From Chloroflexota bacterium (GTDB lineage: Bacteria; Chloroflexota; Dehalococcoidia; FW602-bin16): a stretch of DNA of 64,000 nt. Position numbers and translations under genes: made by a program. Below are positions 51,671 through 60,558 of this stretch, piece after piece. Where the stretch lies: contig SCTZ01000200.1 in the NCBI GenBank assembly GCA_004297765.1, positions 1 through 64,000 of the forward strand. Reading direction: 5' to 3'. The notes under the pieces are model-generated. The model saw nothing but the letters and a program-made list of their open reading frames with translations. It did not search any database and was not told the DNA's origin. Position 1 is the stretch's first letter. Each line of letters starts with the position of its first letter.

Positions 51671-53452
51671 ATGCGGTTGCTTAATCGAGTTCTGGTCGTG
51701 ATTCTGGGAGGGCGCCTCCTGGGAGCGCGGGCGTCTCGCCCGCGCGAAACTCGCGCGGGCCAGACGCCCGCGCTCCCAGGGCCGGCCGCGGTCTGCGAGC
51801 ACGTATGGTTTGGTCGGCTTCTGCGACAATCGACGAGACCGGTCCAACACCTCCGCCAGCAGCCAGGGCAGGCCATTGTAATGGTCGCCTTGTCCATGGT
51901 CTTCATCGCTGGATTTTTGGCCCTAACCCTGGATGCCGGGTACGCGTACTCCCAGCGGCGGAAGATGCAGAACGCGGCCGACGCGGCAGCGCAGGCGGCA
52001 GCGCGCTTACTGGCGCTCAACTCGGCTTGCTACGGAACACCATGCCCGCCATACAGCGACGGCGACATAACAGACGCCATCACGTCCTACGTCTCTCAGA
52101 ATCAGGGCTCTGTAGATTTCACAAACGATCCGCCTGTGTATGTCGATTCGAGTGGGCACCTACTGACCGCGGTCGGAACAGGAACGATACCTTCGGCCGC
52201 GGCGGGGACCGTGATCACAACCACATCTACCTTCCCCTCCTTTTTCGCGGCTGTCCTGAGTCATACCAATCTGTCGGTCCAAGGACGCTCCAGCGCTCTG
52301 TTGGCTGTATCACAGATGCAATCGGTAACCAGACCGCGGGATCTGGTGCCGTTGGTGGTGCCCTTACAGGATTTTCTTGCTAACCAGACGGCGGAATGGA
52401 ATCTCTGGGGTCCACAATACGGGCAGGGCTACAACTTGCCCGCCAACTACAAGGCGCTGGTGAATCTGAACCTGGGCAGCGGGCCTGGGTACACGCCAGG
52501 GGTGTCCTGCCCTAACGTCAATGCGTGCCTGGAGCAGTGGTCCCAGTTCGGCTTCGACGGTACCGTCGGAAACGACAACATCATCCCCATAGTAAACGGC
52601 GATAGAAGCCTGATAACCGACGAGCTAATAGTCTACTGCCAGAGCCAGCTTCGAAGTGATGCGGGCGGCAGCTACGGTCTGTTCAAAATGGGGATCTTCA
52701 ATAGCTTTGACCCGGCGAGCGGCAATGTCCACATCTCGGGCTTCGCCCAGTTCAAGGTGTATTGCAGTACCATCGGCAACAGCATGTCCGGGCGATTCGA
52801 GTCGTACATCGCTCCTGGGAGCCGGATCGTCGAGGGGGGGGACGTCAGTGTGCCCGGCCCCAGAGTGGTCGTGTTTGTCGACCCGTTCAGCGGGTTGCCC
52901 GGCGGTCCGCTATTGACCGCGACGGCCACACCGCCTGGCGGCGCACCCACGGCGACACGCACGGCCACGCCCACCACAACGTCAACTAGCGTGCCGACCG
53001 GCACGCCGATCAGCACGAGCACCCCAACAGCCACTCCAGTCAGCGGGACTCCAACGGCGACGCCATCCGGGCCGACGGCAACCCCCACGATCACGAACAC
53101 GCCGGGTCCGACCGCCACGGCGACACCACGGGCGTACACGGTTGTGTGGTGGGGGGACGCTCAGTACTCGACGGTCAGCAGAGGTGCGACCAACTTTGCC
53201 TGCGCAGCAGGTAACGCCACGGCCGGACCGATAAACTGGACATCCCATTCTCCCACGTCGCTGTATTTCGTGATCTGGCCGGCCGATCAGCCTGCCCCGA
53301 CCAGTAGCGAAGTAACGCATCTTGTCGACTCGGGCGAGAGCTTCGGTCAGTTCTTGCCCAGCGCCGGCACCTACACGGTCTACGCCTACGACGCCGGCAC
53401 CAACTCGAACAAGAACGCGACGATCTCGGCCTTCACGGTGACTTGCAGGTAG
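51671..53452 (+). CDS. TadG-like protein with Thr/Pro-rich stalk, second copy
   Basis: This 593-residue paralogue of the preceding gene has a transmembrane helix in GQAIVMVALSMVFIAGFLALTLDAGYAYSQRR, then NAADAAAQAAARLL, a matching beta domain, a Thr/Pro stalk (residues ~410-480) and the C-terminal module (AGPINWTSHSPTSLYFVIW, AGTYTVYAYDAGTNSNKN). ATG at 51671 has GGAGG five bases upstream; the track start at 51635 has none and overlaps the previous gene. The N-terminal leader of ~65 residues is unusually long and includes 21 residues (about 16-37) encoded by a palindromic repeat, which has no counterpart in the paralogue. Confidence 0.83.
   Translation: MRLLNRVLVVILGGRLLGARASRPRETRAGQTPALPGPAAVCEHVWFGRLLRQSTRPVQHLRQQPGQAIVMVALSMVFIAGFLALTLDAGYAYSQRRKMQNAADAAAQAAARLLALNSACYGTPCPPYSDGDITDAITSYVSQNQGSVDFTNDPPVYVDSSGHLLTAVGTGTIPSAAAGTVITTTSTFPSFFAAVLSHTNLSVQGRSSALLAVSQMQSVTRPRDLVPLVVPLQDFLANQTAEWNLWGPQYGQGYNLPANYKALVNLNLGSGPGYTPGVSCPNVNACLEQWSQFGFDGTVGNDNIIPIVNGDRSLITDELIVYCQSQLRSDAGGSYGLFKMGIFNSFDPASGNVHISGFAQFKVYCSTIGNSMSGRFESYIAPGSRIVEGGDVSVPGPRVVVFVDPFSGLPGGPLLTATATPPGGAPTATRTATPTTTSTSVPTGTPISTSTPTATPVSGTPTATPSGPTATPTITNTPGPTATATPRAYTVVWWGDAQYSTVSRGATNFACAAGNATAGPINWTSHSPTSLYFVIWPADQPAPTSSEVTHLVDSGESFGQFLPSAGTYTVYAYDAGTNSNKNATISAFTVTCR
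51718..51780. repeat. REP-like palindrome inside a coding sequence
   Basis: Arms of 30 bases (CCTGGGAGCGCGGGCGTCT...) are reverse complements with one mismatch, around a 3-base loop. The sequence is read in frame by the TadG-like gene as GARASRPRETRAGQTPALPG, a peptide string produced by dispersed palindromes in other bacterial genomes. Confidence 0.85.
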
Positions 53453-53636
53453 CCTATTCTCTGATGGTTTCGTCACCCCCAGCCACAACGACCATGTCGC
53501 GGTTGTCCTCCACCGCGCTCCTGTCCAGATGTGTGCTCGCACATTGTGGGAAGGTGTGGATCTTGTGGTAACATTCCTCTTGAAGGACCGTTTGAAGGAC
53601 CGTGAGCAGAACCGACGACAATAGGAGCCCTACTAG
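53453..53636. other. Intergenic region with tandem 12-base repeat
   Basis: About 185 bases. TTGAAGGACCGT is repeated twice back to back (53580-53603), 34 bases before the start of the next gene; it may be a binding site. No clear promoter is visible. Confidence 0.4.
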
Positions 53637-56300
53637 ATGGCGATGAAGCCCTCGAGTCATAGGATGTCGACCCTAACAGCCGAAGAGACCTTCGGACTTC
53701 AGCATGAGAGCGCAGGGCGCATTGACCGCCTGCGACTTGATTCCGGCGCCTGGATCAGCACAAATCGCGACTTCGTTCTCCTGCTGATCCTCTTCTTCAC
53801 CTTTCGCCTGATGTCGCTGGCCTTTACCAGTCAGGAGGGATATCTATCCGACAGTAGAGCTCACGACTTCTGGTTCTACCGAGATTTCGCCGAGCTGTCA
53901 CTGCACGGGTACTACCCTTTTGTGCAGTATTGGTTGGAGTACCCGCCGCTCTTCGCGTGGGTCGTCATCGGTATCTACAACTTATCGCTTCTTATACCGG
54001 CCTTTCGAGATTCACTGTTTCCGTTCTACTTCGCCCTGGGCGGATTTCTGCTTCTGGCGGAGACCGGTAGCTTTGTCCTGATCTACTTGATCGCCTCACG
54101 CTTGCACGGTCCAACTGGGGGCATGCGCGTAGCCTACATGTACGCCGGGCTATTCCTCCCCGTGTATGTCCTGGTCGGATGGTTTGATAGCTTGCCACTC
54201 TTCTTCATGCTCCTTGCCCTGTACGCCCTCATCCGCGAGCGTCCAGTGCTCAGCGCGGCCGCGGTCGGGATCGGCTTCATGACTAAGATCATTCCTGGGA
54301 TACTGGTCGTCGTAGCGGTTCGGTCGTTCGCGAGATGGCGCTATCGTCTGCTTTACCCTCTGGTTGCTGCCACTACGGCCGGGTTGATTGCACTGCCGTT
54401 TATCTTCCTGAACGCGCGGATGCTGTGGGCCAGCTTTCACGCCACCATGGCTCGATCCTCGTGGGAAACGATCTGGGCCGTCCTGGAGAACTACTACGAG
54501 TTCGGTGCGGTCGCTCCTCTCGCGGAGCGTTTCTGGCCAGAAAGTGCCGAGTGGCAAAGTCACCCACCCACGCTGCCATGGTTCTGGATCAACCTGGCTT
54601 TTGCCATTAGCTTCCTGATCATCTATGCCCTACGCCTGAACTGGCGTGGTCCCAAGGCCTTAGTGGCATCCACGGCCTTTGCCGTCAGTTTCCTATTCAT
54701 CGCGTCGAAGGGTTACAGCCCGCAGTTCGTGGTGTACTGGCTGCCATTCGTCTTTTTCTTGCTGCCAAGCGCGTGGGGATTGGTCCTGGCCCTTATCTAC
54801 AGCGCGGCCAATCTGCTGGAGTATCCGGTGTACGCTCTCGTCTTCCCCGAGGAGCACTGGGTCCTCTGGCTGACCACCATCGTGCGCACGACGCTGTTCG
54901 TCGTCCTGGCCGTCGAGGCGCTTGGTCAGCTCTCCGATCCACTGGACGCTCTGCTGACGCGGATCAAGCGAAGGGCGCTCCGTCCTGCCACCATCGGGCT
55001 CGTCCTGGTCCTCGTGATCACAGGAGGCGCGCTGGCGCAGAGGTTTTTCGAGCGGAGCGAGTTCTTCCTACTTAGCCACTTCATCAAACCGATCTCCGCG
55101 CCAGGGCAGGCCACGGTCGTATCGACCAGAGAGCTGTTCTACTACGTGCACCCTTATCTGCGCGGGTTCAGCGACTTCTACGTTGTCGACGACGATTGGG
55201 CCTCGCGGCAGGACGAAGTGGTAGATCAATTGGAGCAGTTTCTGCGCGATCGTCCCCAGGTCTGGCTGGTGATGGAGCCATATCGCCCGGATGATGGTCG
55301 AAACGGGTTCCTTCAACAGTTGTTGCGAAGACAGGGCACAGAATCTACCAATAGGCTTTTCGATCGCTTTCAATTGGTAGGATTCGTCCCGCCCGAGAAA
55401 GCTATACCACTAGGGAAAGCGTGGAAAACCATCGGCGCGGATTTCGCGGACCAATTGCGGCTCGAAAGCTATCAGGCGAGCGCCGATTCGGTGATGCCCG
55501 GTCAGCCCATCCGTCTAGCCCTCCGATGGCGTGCTTTGCAGCAGATGCCACAGGACTACACCGTGTTCGTCCATCTGCGCAACCAGGCCTACAGCATCTG
55601 GGGGCAGCAGGATAAGCTTCTGACCAACGTGGCAACGCCCACATCCAAGTGGAAGTCGGGCGACACGGTCGACGACATCTACGACCTGCTGGTGCTTCCA
55701 GGAACACCGCCCGGCCGTTATCAGCTCTCGGTGGGAGTCTACGTGCTGAAGACCGGCAAGCGCCTGCCCGTGGCCGCCGGACCGAAGGATGGACCGGACT
55801 GGGTCACCTTTCAAGACATCACTATCGAGAAGGGACCGTACGTGGGCGAGCTGCGCTTCCAGCATCAACGAGCGCTCAACTTCGACAACAGAATTCGATT
55901 GCTGGGATACGAGGTGAATCAGTGGCTGATGCCCGGTGAGACCGTGAACGCAACCCTGTTTTGGCGTTCGTCGCAGCGCATTCCCGAAGATTACGTCATC
56001 TCTATGCAACTCCTCGACCGGGACAAGCGGGTAATCACTAGCGTGGAAGGGCAGCCAGCGGACGGGACGTATCCGACCAGCCGTTGGTCCAGAGGGGAGA
56101 TCGTCCGGGATCAGTATCATCTTCTGGTGGGAAACGACACGCCCCCGGGCGATTACCAGGTGATCTTCCGCGTCCTGGATGGTCCGGATGGCAGCCCGCT
56201 CGGGCTAATAGGCAATACGACAGCGCAGTTCGACGGCTGGGCATCGATGGGCTGGGTGCGCATCCTGGATCGGTCAGAATCCGAGACGACCACACGCTAG
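53637..56300 (+). CDS. GT-C type membrane glycosyltransferase with two C-terminal beta domains
   Basis: This 887-residue protein has roughly 12 hydrophobic segments in the first 450 residues (VLLLILFFTFRLMSLAF onward). The first extracytoplasmic loop carries Asp/Glu residues (SRAHDFWFYRDFAEL), fitting GT-C enzymes that use polyprenyl-phosphate sugars; the GT87/DUF2029-like mannosyltransferases are the closest type I can name. Two ~110-residue C-terminal domains follow (RLALRWRALQQMPQDYTVFV; NATLFWRSSQRIPEDYVISM), each ending near PPGRYQLSVG or PPGDYQVIF. The same domain ends the next protein. ATG at 53637 follows GGAG with 9-base spacing. Confidence 0.8.
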   Translation: MAMKPSSHRMSTLTAEETFGLQHESAGRIDRLRLDSGAWISTNRDFVLLLILFFTFRLMSLAFTSQEGYLSDSRAHDFWFYRDFAELSLHGYYPFVQYWLEYPPLFAWVVIGIYNLSLLIPAFRDSLFPFYFALGGFLLLAETGSFVLIYLIASRLHGPTGGMRVAYMYAGLFLPVYVLVGWFDSLPLFFMLLALYALIRERPVLSAAAVGIGFMTKIIPGILVVVAVRSFARWRYRLLYPLVAATTAGLIALPFIFLNARMLWASFHATMARSSWETIWAVLENYYEFGAVAPLAERFWPESAEWQSHPPTLPWFWINLAFAISFLIIYALRLNWRGPKALVASTAFAVSFLFIASKGYSPQFVVYWLPFVFFLLPSAWGLVLALIYSAANLLEYPVYALVFPEEHWVLWLTTIVRTTLFVVLAVEALGQLSDPLDALLTRIKRRALRPATIGLVLVLVITGGALAQRFFERSEFFLLSHFIKPISAPGQATVVSTRELFYYVHPYLRGFSDFYVVDDDWASRQDEVVDQLEQFLRDRPQVWLVMEPYRPDDGRNGFLQQLLRRQGTESTNRLFDRFQLVGFVPPEKAIPLGKAWKTIGADFADQLRLESYQASADSVMPGQPIRLALRWRALQQMPQDYTVFVHLRNQAYSIWGQQDKLLTNVATPTSKWKSGDTVDDIYDLLVLPGTPPGRYQLSVGVYVLKTGKRLPVAAGPKDGPDWVTFQDITIEKGPYVGELRFQHQRALNFDNRIRLLGYEVNQWLMPGETVNATLFWRSSQRIPEDYVISMQLLDRDKRVITSVEGQPADGTYPTSRWSRGEIVRDQYHLLVGNDTPPGDYQVIFRVLDGPDGSPLGLIGNTTAQFDGWASMGWVRILDRSESETTTR

Positions 56301-56385
56301 CTCTCGGGTCCTCGTCGGCTGGCATTTCCCCACTTCTTCCGGTATAGTGTTGCCGCCTACTTTCACCACTGCAACGGAGGAGCGT

Positions 56386-58341
56386 GTGCCCAAGAACCAG
56401 CGGAACATGCAGATCCGCGACGCCGTGGTGGTCTCAGCTTTACTGTTGCTGGCATTCGGGCTACGCGTCTACCGTCTTGATGGGCAAAGCCTGTGGCACG
56501 ACGAAGGGTTGAGCCTCGATTTGGCCTCCCAAAGCGTGCGGACCCTGCTCTCCACCGGCTCGTCGCTGGATCATCCCCCGCTGTATTTCCTGATCTTGCA
56601 CTTCTGGCTCAGGCTAGTCGGGAGCAGCGATTTCTCTATCCGGGCCCTCTCGTTATTTATGAGTCTACCCGTGGTTCCCCTCCTGTACATCCTGGCGCGA
56701 CGATGGACCGGTCGCTGGGCCGCGACCGCCACCGCGCTGCTGGCCGCGGTCTCTCCGCTGTATCTCTACTATGCACAGGAGGCGCGCATGTACGCGCTGG
56801 CCACCACGCTCACTATGGGCGCGACGGTTATCCTCCTGTCCAAGCCGACCTCATCTTGGAAAGAGCGCTGGCTGCGGTGGCTTGCCTATGGGCTGTGCGC
56901 GGCGGGCGCACTGCTCAGCCATTACACGGCCGCGCTGGTCCTGGGCGTCCATTTCGCCTATGTCGCGGCAGGAGCCGTGCGGTCGCGACGAGAGTGGAAT
57001 ACCCTCTCCTTCCCGACAACTCACCTGCGCGGCTGGCTAGCAGTCGAGGCCGTGCTGATGGTCGGAGGCGGACTGTGGCTCGCGCTCACCAACGCCTCCT
57101 CGTCGATCTATCCCCGCTCCGCCAGCGGCAGCTCGCTCCCCGAAATCGCCAGATCGACCCTGGTCTCTTACATCTCGGGACACGGGCTGGAGCCAATCGT
57201 GGACCACGTGCGTCCGACTGCGTTGAATCTGGACGCCGCCAACTGGGCGGCCGTGGGGAGTATCGCTCTCGCGGCGCTCGGTCTTATCGCCATCCTGCGC
57301 ACCAACATCCGCTATGCCGGTTTCCTGCTGGCATACGTCTTGCTGCCAGTGGTGGGAATCTACGTGCTAGCGGCGGGGCGACACGATTTCACTCCCCGCT
57401 ACCTGATGGTGTCCAGTCCGGCGTATATGCTGCTCCTGGGAGCGACGCTGGCCTTCGGGAAACGTACACGGGTTCTTGCGTGCGTGCTGCTGGCACCTTT
57501 GCTCGGCATCGCCGCCTGGTCCATGGTCAACTACTACACGGATGCAGCCTATCAGCGAGATGACTTTCGAGCTCTGACGCGTTACATCCTGGACCAGAGC
57601 TTTCCGGGCGACCTGGTAGTCCTGAACGCGGGCTATACATATCCCGTTGTGACACACTACCTGGGCTACGTGGGACAGAGCATGCCCTGGGTTGGGCTGC
57701 CGGTGGGACTTCCGCCGGACCAGGCCGCCACAGAACGACAACTGGAAGAGGTCGCGGCCCGATACCATCGAGCCTGGCTCGTCTTGTGGCAGGACTACTA
57801 CACCGACCCAACCGGAATCGTGAAAGGATGGCTCGAAAAGAACGGGTGGCAGCGTGACGCACATAGCTTCCCCGGTTTGAGCTTGTATATGTACACTCTC
57901 GACAAACCTGTGCTCTCCGCTCCACCGGCACCTCAACACGCCCTATCGGCCGACCTTGGGCAGACTGTAGAGCTGCTGGGCTACGACCTGGACGAGAGTG
58001 CGATGGCAACGCAAGGGCGGCTACGCGCCACCCTGTACTGGCGCGCCCTGACCGCTCCGAAAGCGAGCTTAAACGTCTTCGTTCATCTGGTGAACGGCGA
58101 ATATCGACCGGTCGGCGCGACCGATCATCGACCGGCCGGCGATCGGCTGCCGACCGATGTCTGGGAGCCAGGAATGCTGGTCAGAGACGAGTACGAGCTG
58201 CAAGTGGCCGCGGGGACCGCTCCCGGCGATTACCGGTTGATAGTAGGAATGTACGATCCTACCAACTGGCAGTACCTGAAAGTCAATGGAACCGAGCACA
58301 CCAGCCTGACGCTTCAGACCGTCAAAGTGGACGGTAGGTAA
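56386..58341 (+). CDS. GT39-like membrane mannosyltransferase with C-terminal beta domain
   Basis: This 651-residue GT-C enzyme of the PMT_2/ArnT-like group has LWHDEGLSLDLA in the first loop (the catalytic Asp-Glu pair), LDHPPLYFLILHFWLRLVG and YYAQEARMYALAT, all typical of the family. About ten to twelve hydrophobic segments precede a soluble part with a C-terminal domain (VELLGYDLDESA, LRATLYWRALTAPKASLNVF, APGDYRLIVGMYD) shared with the previous protein. GTG at 56386 has GGAGG upstream and is preferred over the track start at 56347. It probably transfers a sugar from a lipid carrier to an extracytoplasmic acceptor. Confidence 0.87.
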   Translation: MPKNQRNMQIRDAVVVSALLLLAFGLRVYRLDGQSLWHDEGLSLDLASQSVRTLLSTGSSLDHPPLYFLILHFWLRLVGSSDFSIRALSLFMSLPVVPLLYILARRWTGRWAATATALLAAVSPLYLYYAQEARMYALATTLTMGATVILLSKPTSSWKERWLRWLAYGLCAAGALLSHYTAALVLGVHFAYVAAGAVRSRREWNTLSFPTTHLRGWLAVEAVLMVGGGLWLALTNASSSIYPRSASGSSLPEIARSTLVSYISGHGLEPIVDHVRPTALNLDAANWAAVGSIALAALGLIAILRTNIRYAGFLLAYVLLPVVGIYVLAAGRHDFTPRYLMVSSPAYMLLLGATLAFGKRTRVLACVLLAPLLGIAAWSMVNYYTDAAYQRDDFRALTRYILDQSFPGDLVVLNAGYTYPVVTHYLGYVGQSMPWVGLPVGLPPDQAATERQLEEVAARYHRAWLVLWQDYYTDPTGIVKGWLEKNGWQRDAHSFPGLSLYMYTLDKPVLSAPPAPQHALSADLGQTVELLGYDLDESAMATQGRLRATLYWRALTAPKASLNVFVHLVNGEYRPVGATDHRPAGDRLPTDVWEPGMLVRDEYELQVAAGTAPGDYRLIVGMYDPTNWQYLKVNGTEHTSLTLQTVKVDGR

Positions 58342-58348
58342 TGTACCA

Positions 58349-59974
58349 ATGCCGGATGTCTTCGCCCAACTCGGAGTGCTCCTGACCGTGGCATGGGCCG
58401 CCGCAGCTCTGGCGGTCGTACTGCGCGTTCGGCTCCCATCCGTTCCTGCTCGAGCGGCAGACGCGGTCTTCCACTTGGCGGCCATTGGCTACTGCATCAT
58501 GCTCGCCACACTGGCTATCATGCGGCACGATAGCCTGCACAGCCACGCCTTCGACCTGGGCATCTTCGACCAGATCCTCTGGAACTCCGCCCGCGGCCAC
58601 GTGATGGAGGCGTCCCTGATCTGGGATAAGGCAACCTTTCTTGGCAACCACATCTCACCAACTTTGCTGCTCTTCGTCCCGGCTTACTGGCTGGTCTCCG
58701 ATCCACGCGTCCTCCTGATAGGCCAGGCCATCGCCCTGACGTCGGGCGCATTGCCGATCTACTGGTACGCTCGACGCGAATCGAGCAATCGGAGTTTGGC
58801 GCTCGTTCTCGCTCTCAGCTACTTCACGTATCCAGCGACCCTGTACGTCAATCTGTTCGATTTCCATGAGTTCGCCCTCGCCGTGCCTTTCATGTCCTTC
58901 TCCATCTACTTCATGCTCACAGGACGCTTTCTTGCCTTCGCGGTTTGTGCGCTACTCCTGCTGGCGACAAAAGAGGATCTGGGCGTCCTCGTCTCAATGT
59001 TGGGGCTGCGCGCGCTCTTGTTCCACCGGCAGTGGCTGGTGGGGCTGCCGCTCGCCATCGGCGGTGTGGTGTGGACGGCCCTGGCGATCTCGACGCTCAT
59101 TCCAGCCAAGAATCCATCCGGCATCTATCCCTTTGAAGCATTGTATGCGTATCTAGGGGCCAGCCAACTAGACATCCTGGTGAATCTGATCACGCATCCC
59201 ATGCGCTCTCTGCAAATCATCTTCGAGATGCCGAAGATCGAATACGTGCTGCGCCTGCTCGTCCCGCTGGGTTTGCTTCCGCTGGCAGGACTCACCATGT
59301 GGCCCCTGGCACTGCCGACACTGGCGTATCTGCTGCTTAGCGCCGATCCCGGTCGGTACTCCATCACGACGCAGTACAGCGCCCCATTGGTACCGCTCTT
59401 CTTCTTCGCCGCCGTGGAGGGATGCAGGCGAATCATCCAACGCGATTTCGTGGCACAACGGGCCGTCACTCTCTCCTCGCTCGGAGATCAGCCTCACCCA
59501 TCCACCGCTCGCCGTGTGAGGCTAATCACTCGCGTGGACAACCGCAGAACCCTAACCGCCGGAATAGCCGCTATCATCGCCATTAGCGCCCTGGGCAGCT
59601 ACGTGTTGCACGGACCAGGTCTCTTCGCCCAGGGCTTCGACCCCAAAGAGTTCCAACTGACCGACCACGCTCGCACCGGACTGCAGCTCATGAAGGAGAT
59701 CCCCGCCGACGCCAGTGTGATCGCCCAGGGCGATCTCGTTCCACAGCTATCCGGTCGTCGCGTCATCTATATGTGGCCATGGATCGGAGAGCTATCGACG
59801 ATCGACTACATCCTGTTGGATCAGCAGGGCAACAAGTATCCGCTGGATGATCCAGAGGAGAACTACTTCCGGTCTGTCGAGGAGATGCGAGCTAACACCG
59901 ACTTCGTGGTCGAGCGCGAAGAAGATGGCTACCTTCTCTTGCGGAACATCCAGACATCCAAACCCGCGAAGTAG
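58349..59974 (+). CDS. DUF2079 family membrane protein
   Basis: This 541-residue polytopic membrane protein matches the DUF2079 family seen mostly in Actinobacteria and Chloroflexota: SHAFDLGIFDQILWNSARGH, FLGNHISPTLLLFVPAYWL, YVNLFDFHEFALAVPF, LLLLATKEDLGVLVSMLG. The fold is GT-C-like, with an Asp in FDLGIFDQ on the first loop. Function is not established; an extracytoplasmic glycosyltransferase is the likeliest guess. It lies seven bases after the GT39-like gene. Confidence 0.85.
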   Translation: MPDVFAQLGVLLTVAWAAAALAVVLRVRLPSVPARAADAVFHLAAIGYCIMLATLAIMRHDSLHSHAFDLGIFDQILWNSARGHVMEASLIWDKATFLGNHISPTLLLFVPAYWLVSDPRVLLIGQAIALTSGALPIYWYARRESSNRSLALVLALSYFTYPATLYVNLFDFHEFALAVPFMSFSIYFMLTGRFLAFAVCALLLLATKEDLGVLVSMLGLRALLFHRQWLVGLPLAIGGVVWTALAISTLIPAKNPSGIYPFEALYAYLGASQLDILVNLITHPMRSLQIIFEMPKIEYVLRLLVPLGLLPLAGLTMWPLALPTLAYLLLSADPGRYSITTQYSAPLVPLFFFAAVEGCRRIIQRDFVAQRAVTLSSLGDQPHPSTARRVRLITRVDNRRTLTAGIAAIIAISALGSYVLHGPGLFAQGFDPKEFQLTDHARTGLQLMKEIPADASVIAQGDLVPQLSGRRVIYMWPWIGELSTIDYILLDQQGNKYPLDDPEENYFRSVEEMRANTDFVVEREEDGYLLLRNIQTSKPAK

Positions 59975-60169
59975 AGTCCAACTTCGGCGGCATCAGTCGG
60001 TTGGTCGGCATCGACTTGGCGACCATGAACCGCACGCCCATTCTGAACGATCAAAGCGCTCGAATGGATACTCGCGTCAAGATCGAGGGTGTGGAGCTTG
60101 CATTTTGAGCGTCTTCCTTTTCACGAGCCGTCAGCAAATCGATGGGGCAAGGGCATCGTCCGAAACATG
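59975..60169. other. Intergenic region downstream of the DUF2079 gene
   Basis: About 195 bases with no convincing gene or terminator. It ends at the strong orphan promoter of the candidate RNA. Confidence 0.4.
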
Positions 60170-60198
60170 TTGACCGGTCGCGCCTATGAGGATATAAT
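60170..60198 (+). promoter_or_regulatory. Strong orphan sigma70-type promoter
   Basis: TTGACC, 17 bases, perfect TATAAT. It is followed by a region without ORF and a strong intrinsic terminator. Confidence 0.78.
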
Positions 60199-60204
60199 CA
60201 GTCC

Positions 60205-60352
60205 GTGTATGGTTCCCTGACGCAGTCGACCCGTTGGTTTTCAGGAACGCGGCTCGCAATCGTGTTGGCGCGTGGAAAGGGACAGCTAGCAACATGTCGG
60301 AACCAGAGCAGCCGCCCTCTGAACACACATATAGAGGGCGGCTTTCTTTGTG
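60205..60352 (+). ncRNA. Candidate small RNA or attenuated leader
   Basis: The segment between the promoter at 60170-60198 and the terminator at 60311-60349 predicts a transcript of about 148 bases with no credible coding region. GTTCCCTGA at the 5' end can pair with TCAGGAAC (about 60240-60247) or, through GGTTCC, with GGAACC (about 60299-60304); the two pairings exclude each other. I do not recognise it as SRP RNA, 6S RNA, tmRNA or a known riboswitch. purF begins about 200 bases later. Confidence 0.55.
60311..60349 (+). terminator. Intrinsic terminator of the candidate RNA
   Basis: GCCGCCCTCT and AGAGGGCGGC form a perfect 10-bp stem with a 12-base loop, followed directly by TTTCTTT. Confidence 0.88.
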
Positions 60353-60409
60353 TATCAGGCTGAGCTAGTGATCTATCACATGGCGTCAGGGTGTTCTGAA
60401 AGCCGGTTC

Positions 60410-60520
60410 TTTGTCATTCTGAGAGCCGCAGCGCGAAGAATCCGCACCCCACGACCCGCGTGCTGTACGGGGTCCGGATCTTTCGACCTGCTCGCCTCAC
60501 AGTAATGGCGAGGGGTGCGG
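60410..60520. repeat. TTTGTCATTCT-family repeat element
   Basis: It begins TTTGTCATTCTGAGAGCCGC and includes GCGCGAAGAATCC, with internal inverted pairs CCGCACCCC/GGGGTGCGG and CTCGCC/GGCGAG. The start sequence and the CTCGCC/GGCGAG core are shared with the palindrome at 20684-20732. It lies between the candidate RNA and purF. Confidence 0.6.
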
Positions 60521-60558
60521 GTGTGGATAACTGCCCGCGCTACAGGGTGAGGTGACGG

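Noticed and set aside
56493-57563. 356-codon ORF in another frame of the GT39-like gene
   Set aside because: Shadow of the real GT-C gene, Arg/Gly-rich translation without hydrophobic segments.
60205-60352. SRP RNA or 6S RNA identity for the candidate RNA
   Set aside because: The expected SRP loop sequence and the long 6S bulged helix are not present, so no family name is assigned.
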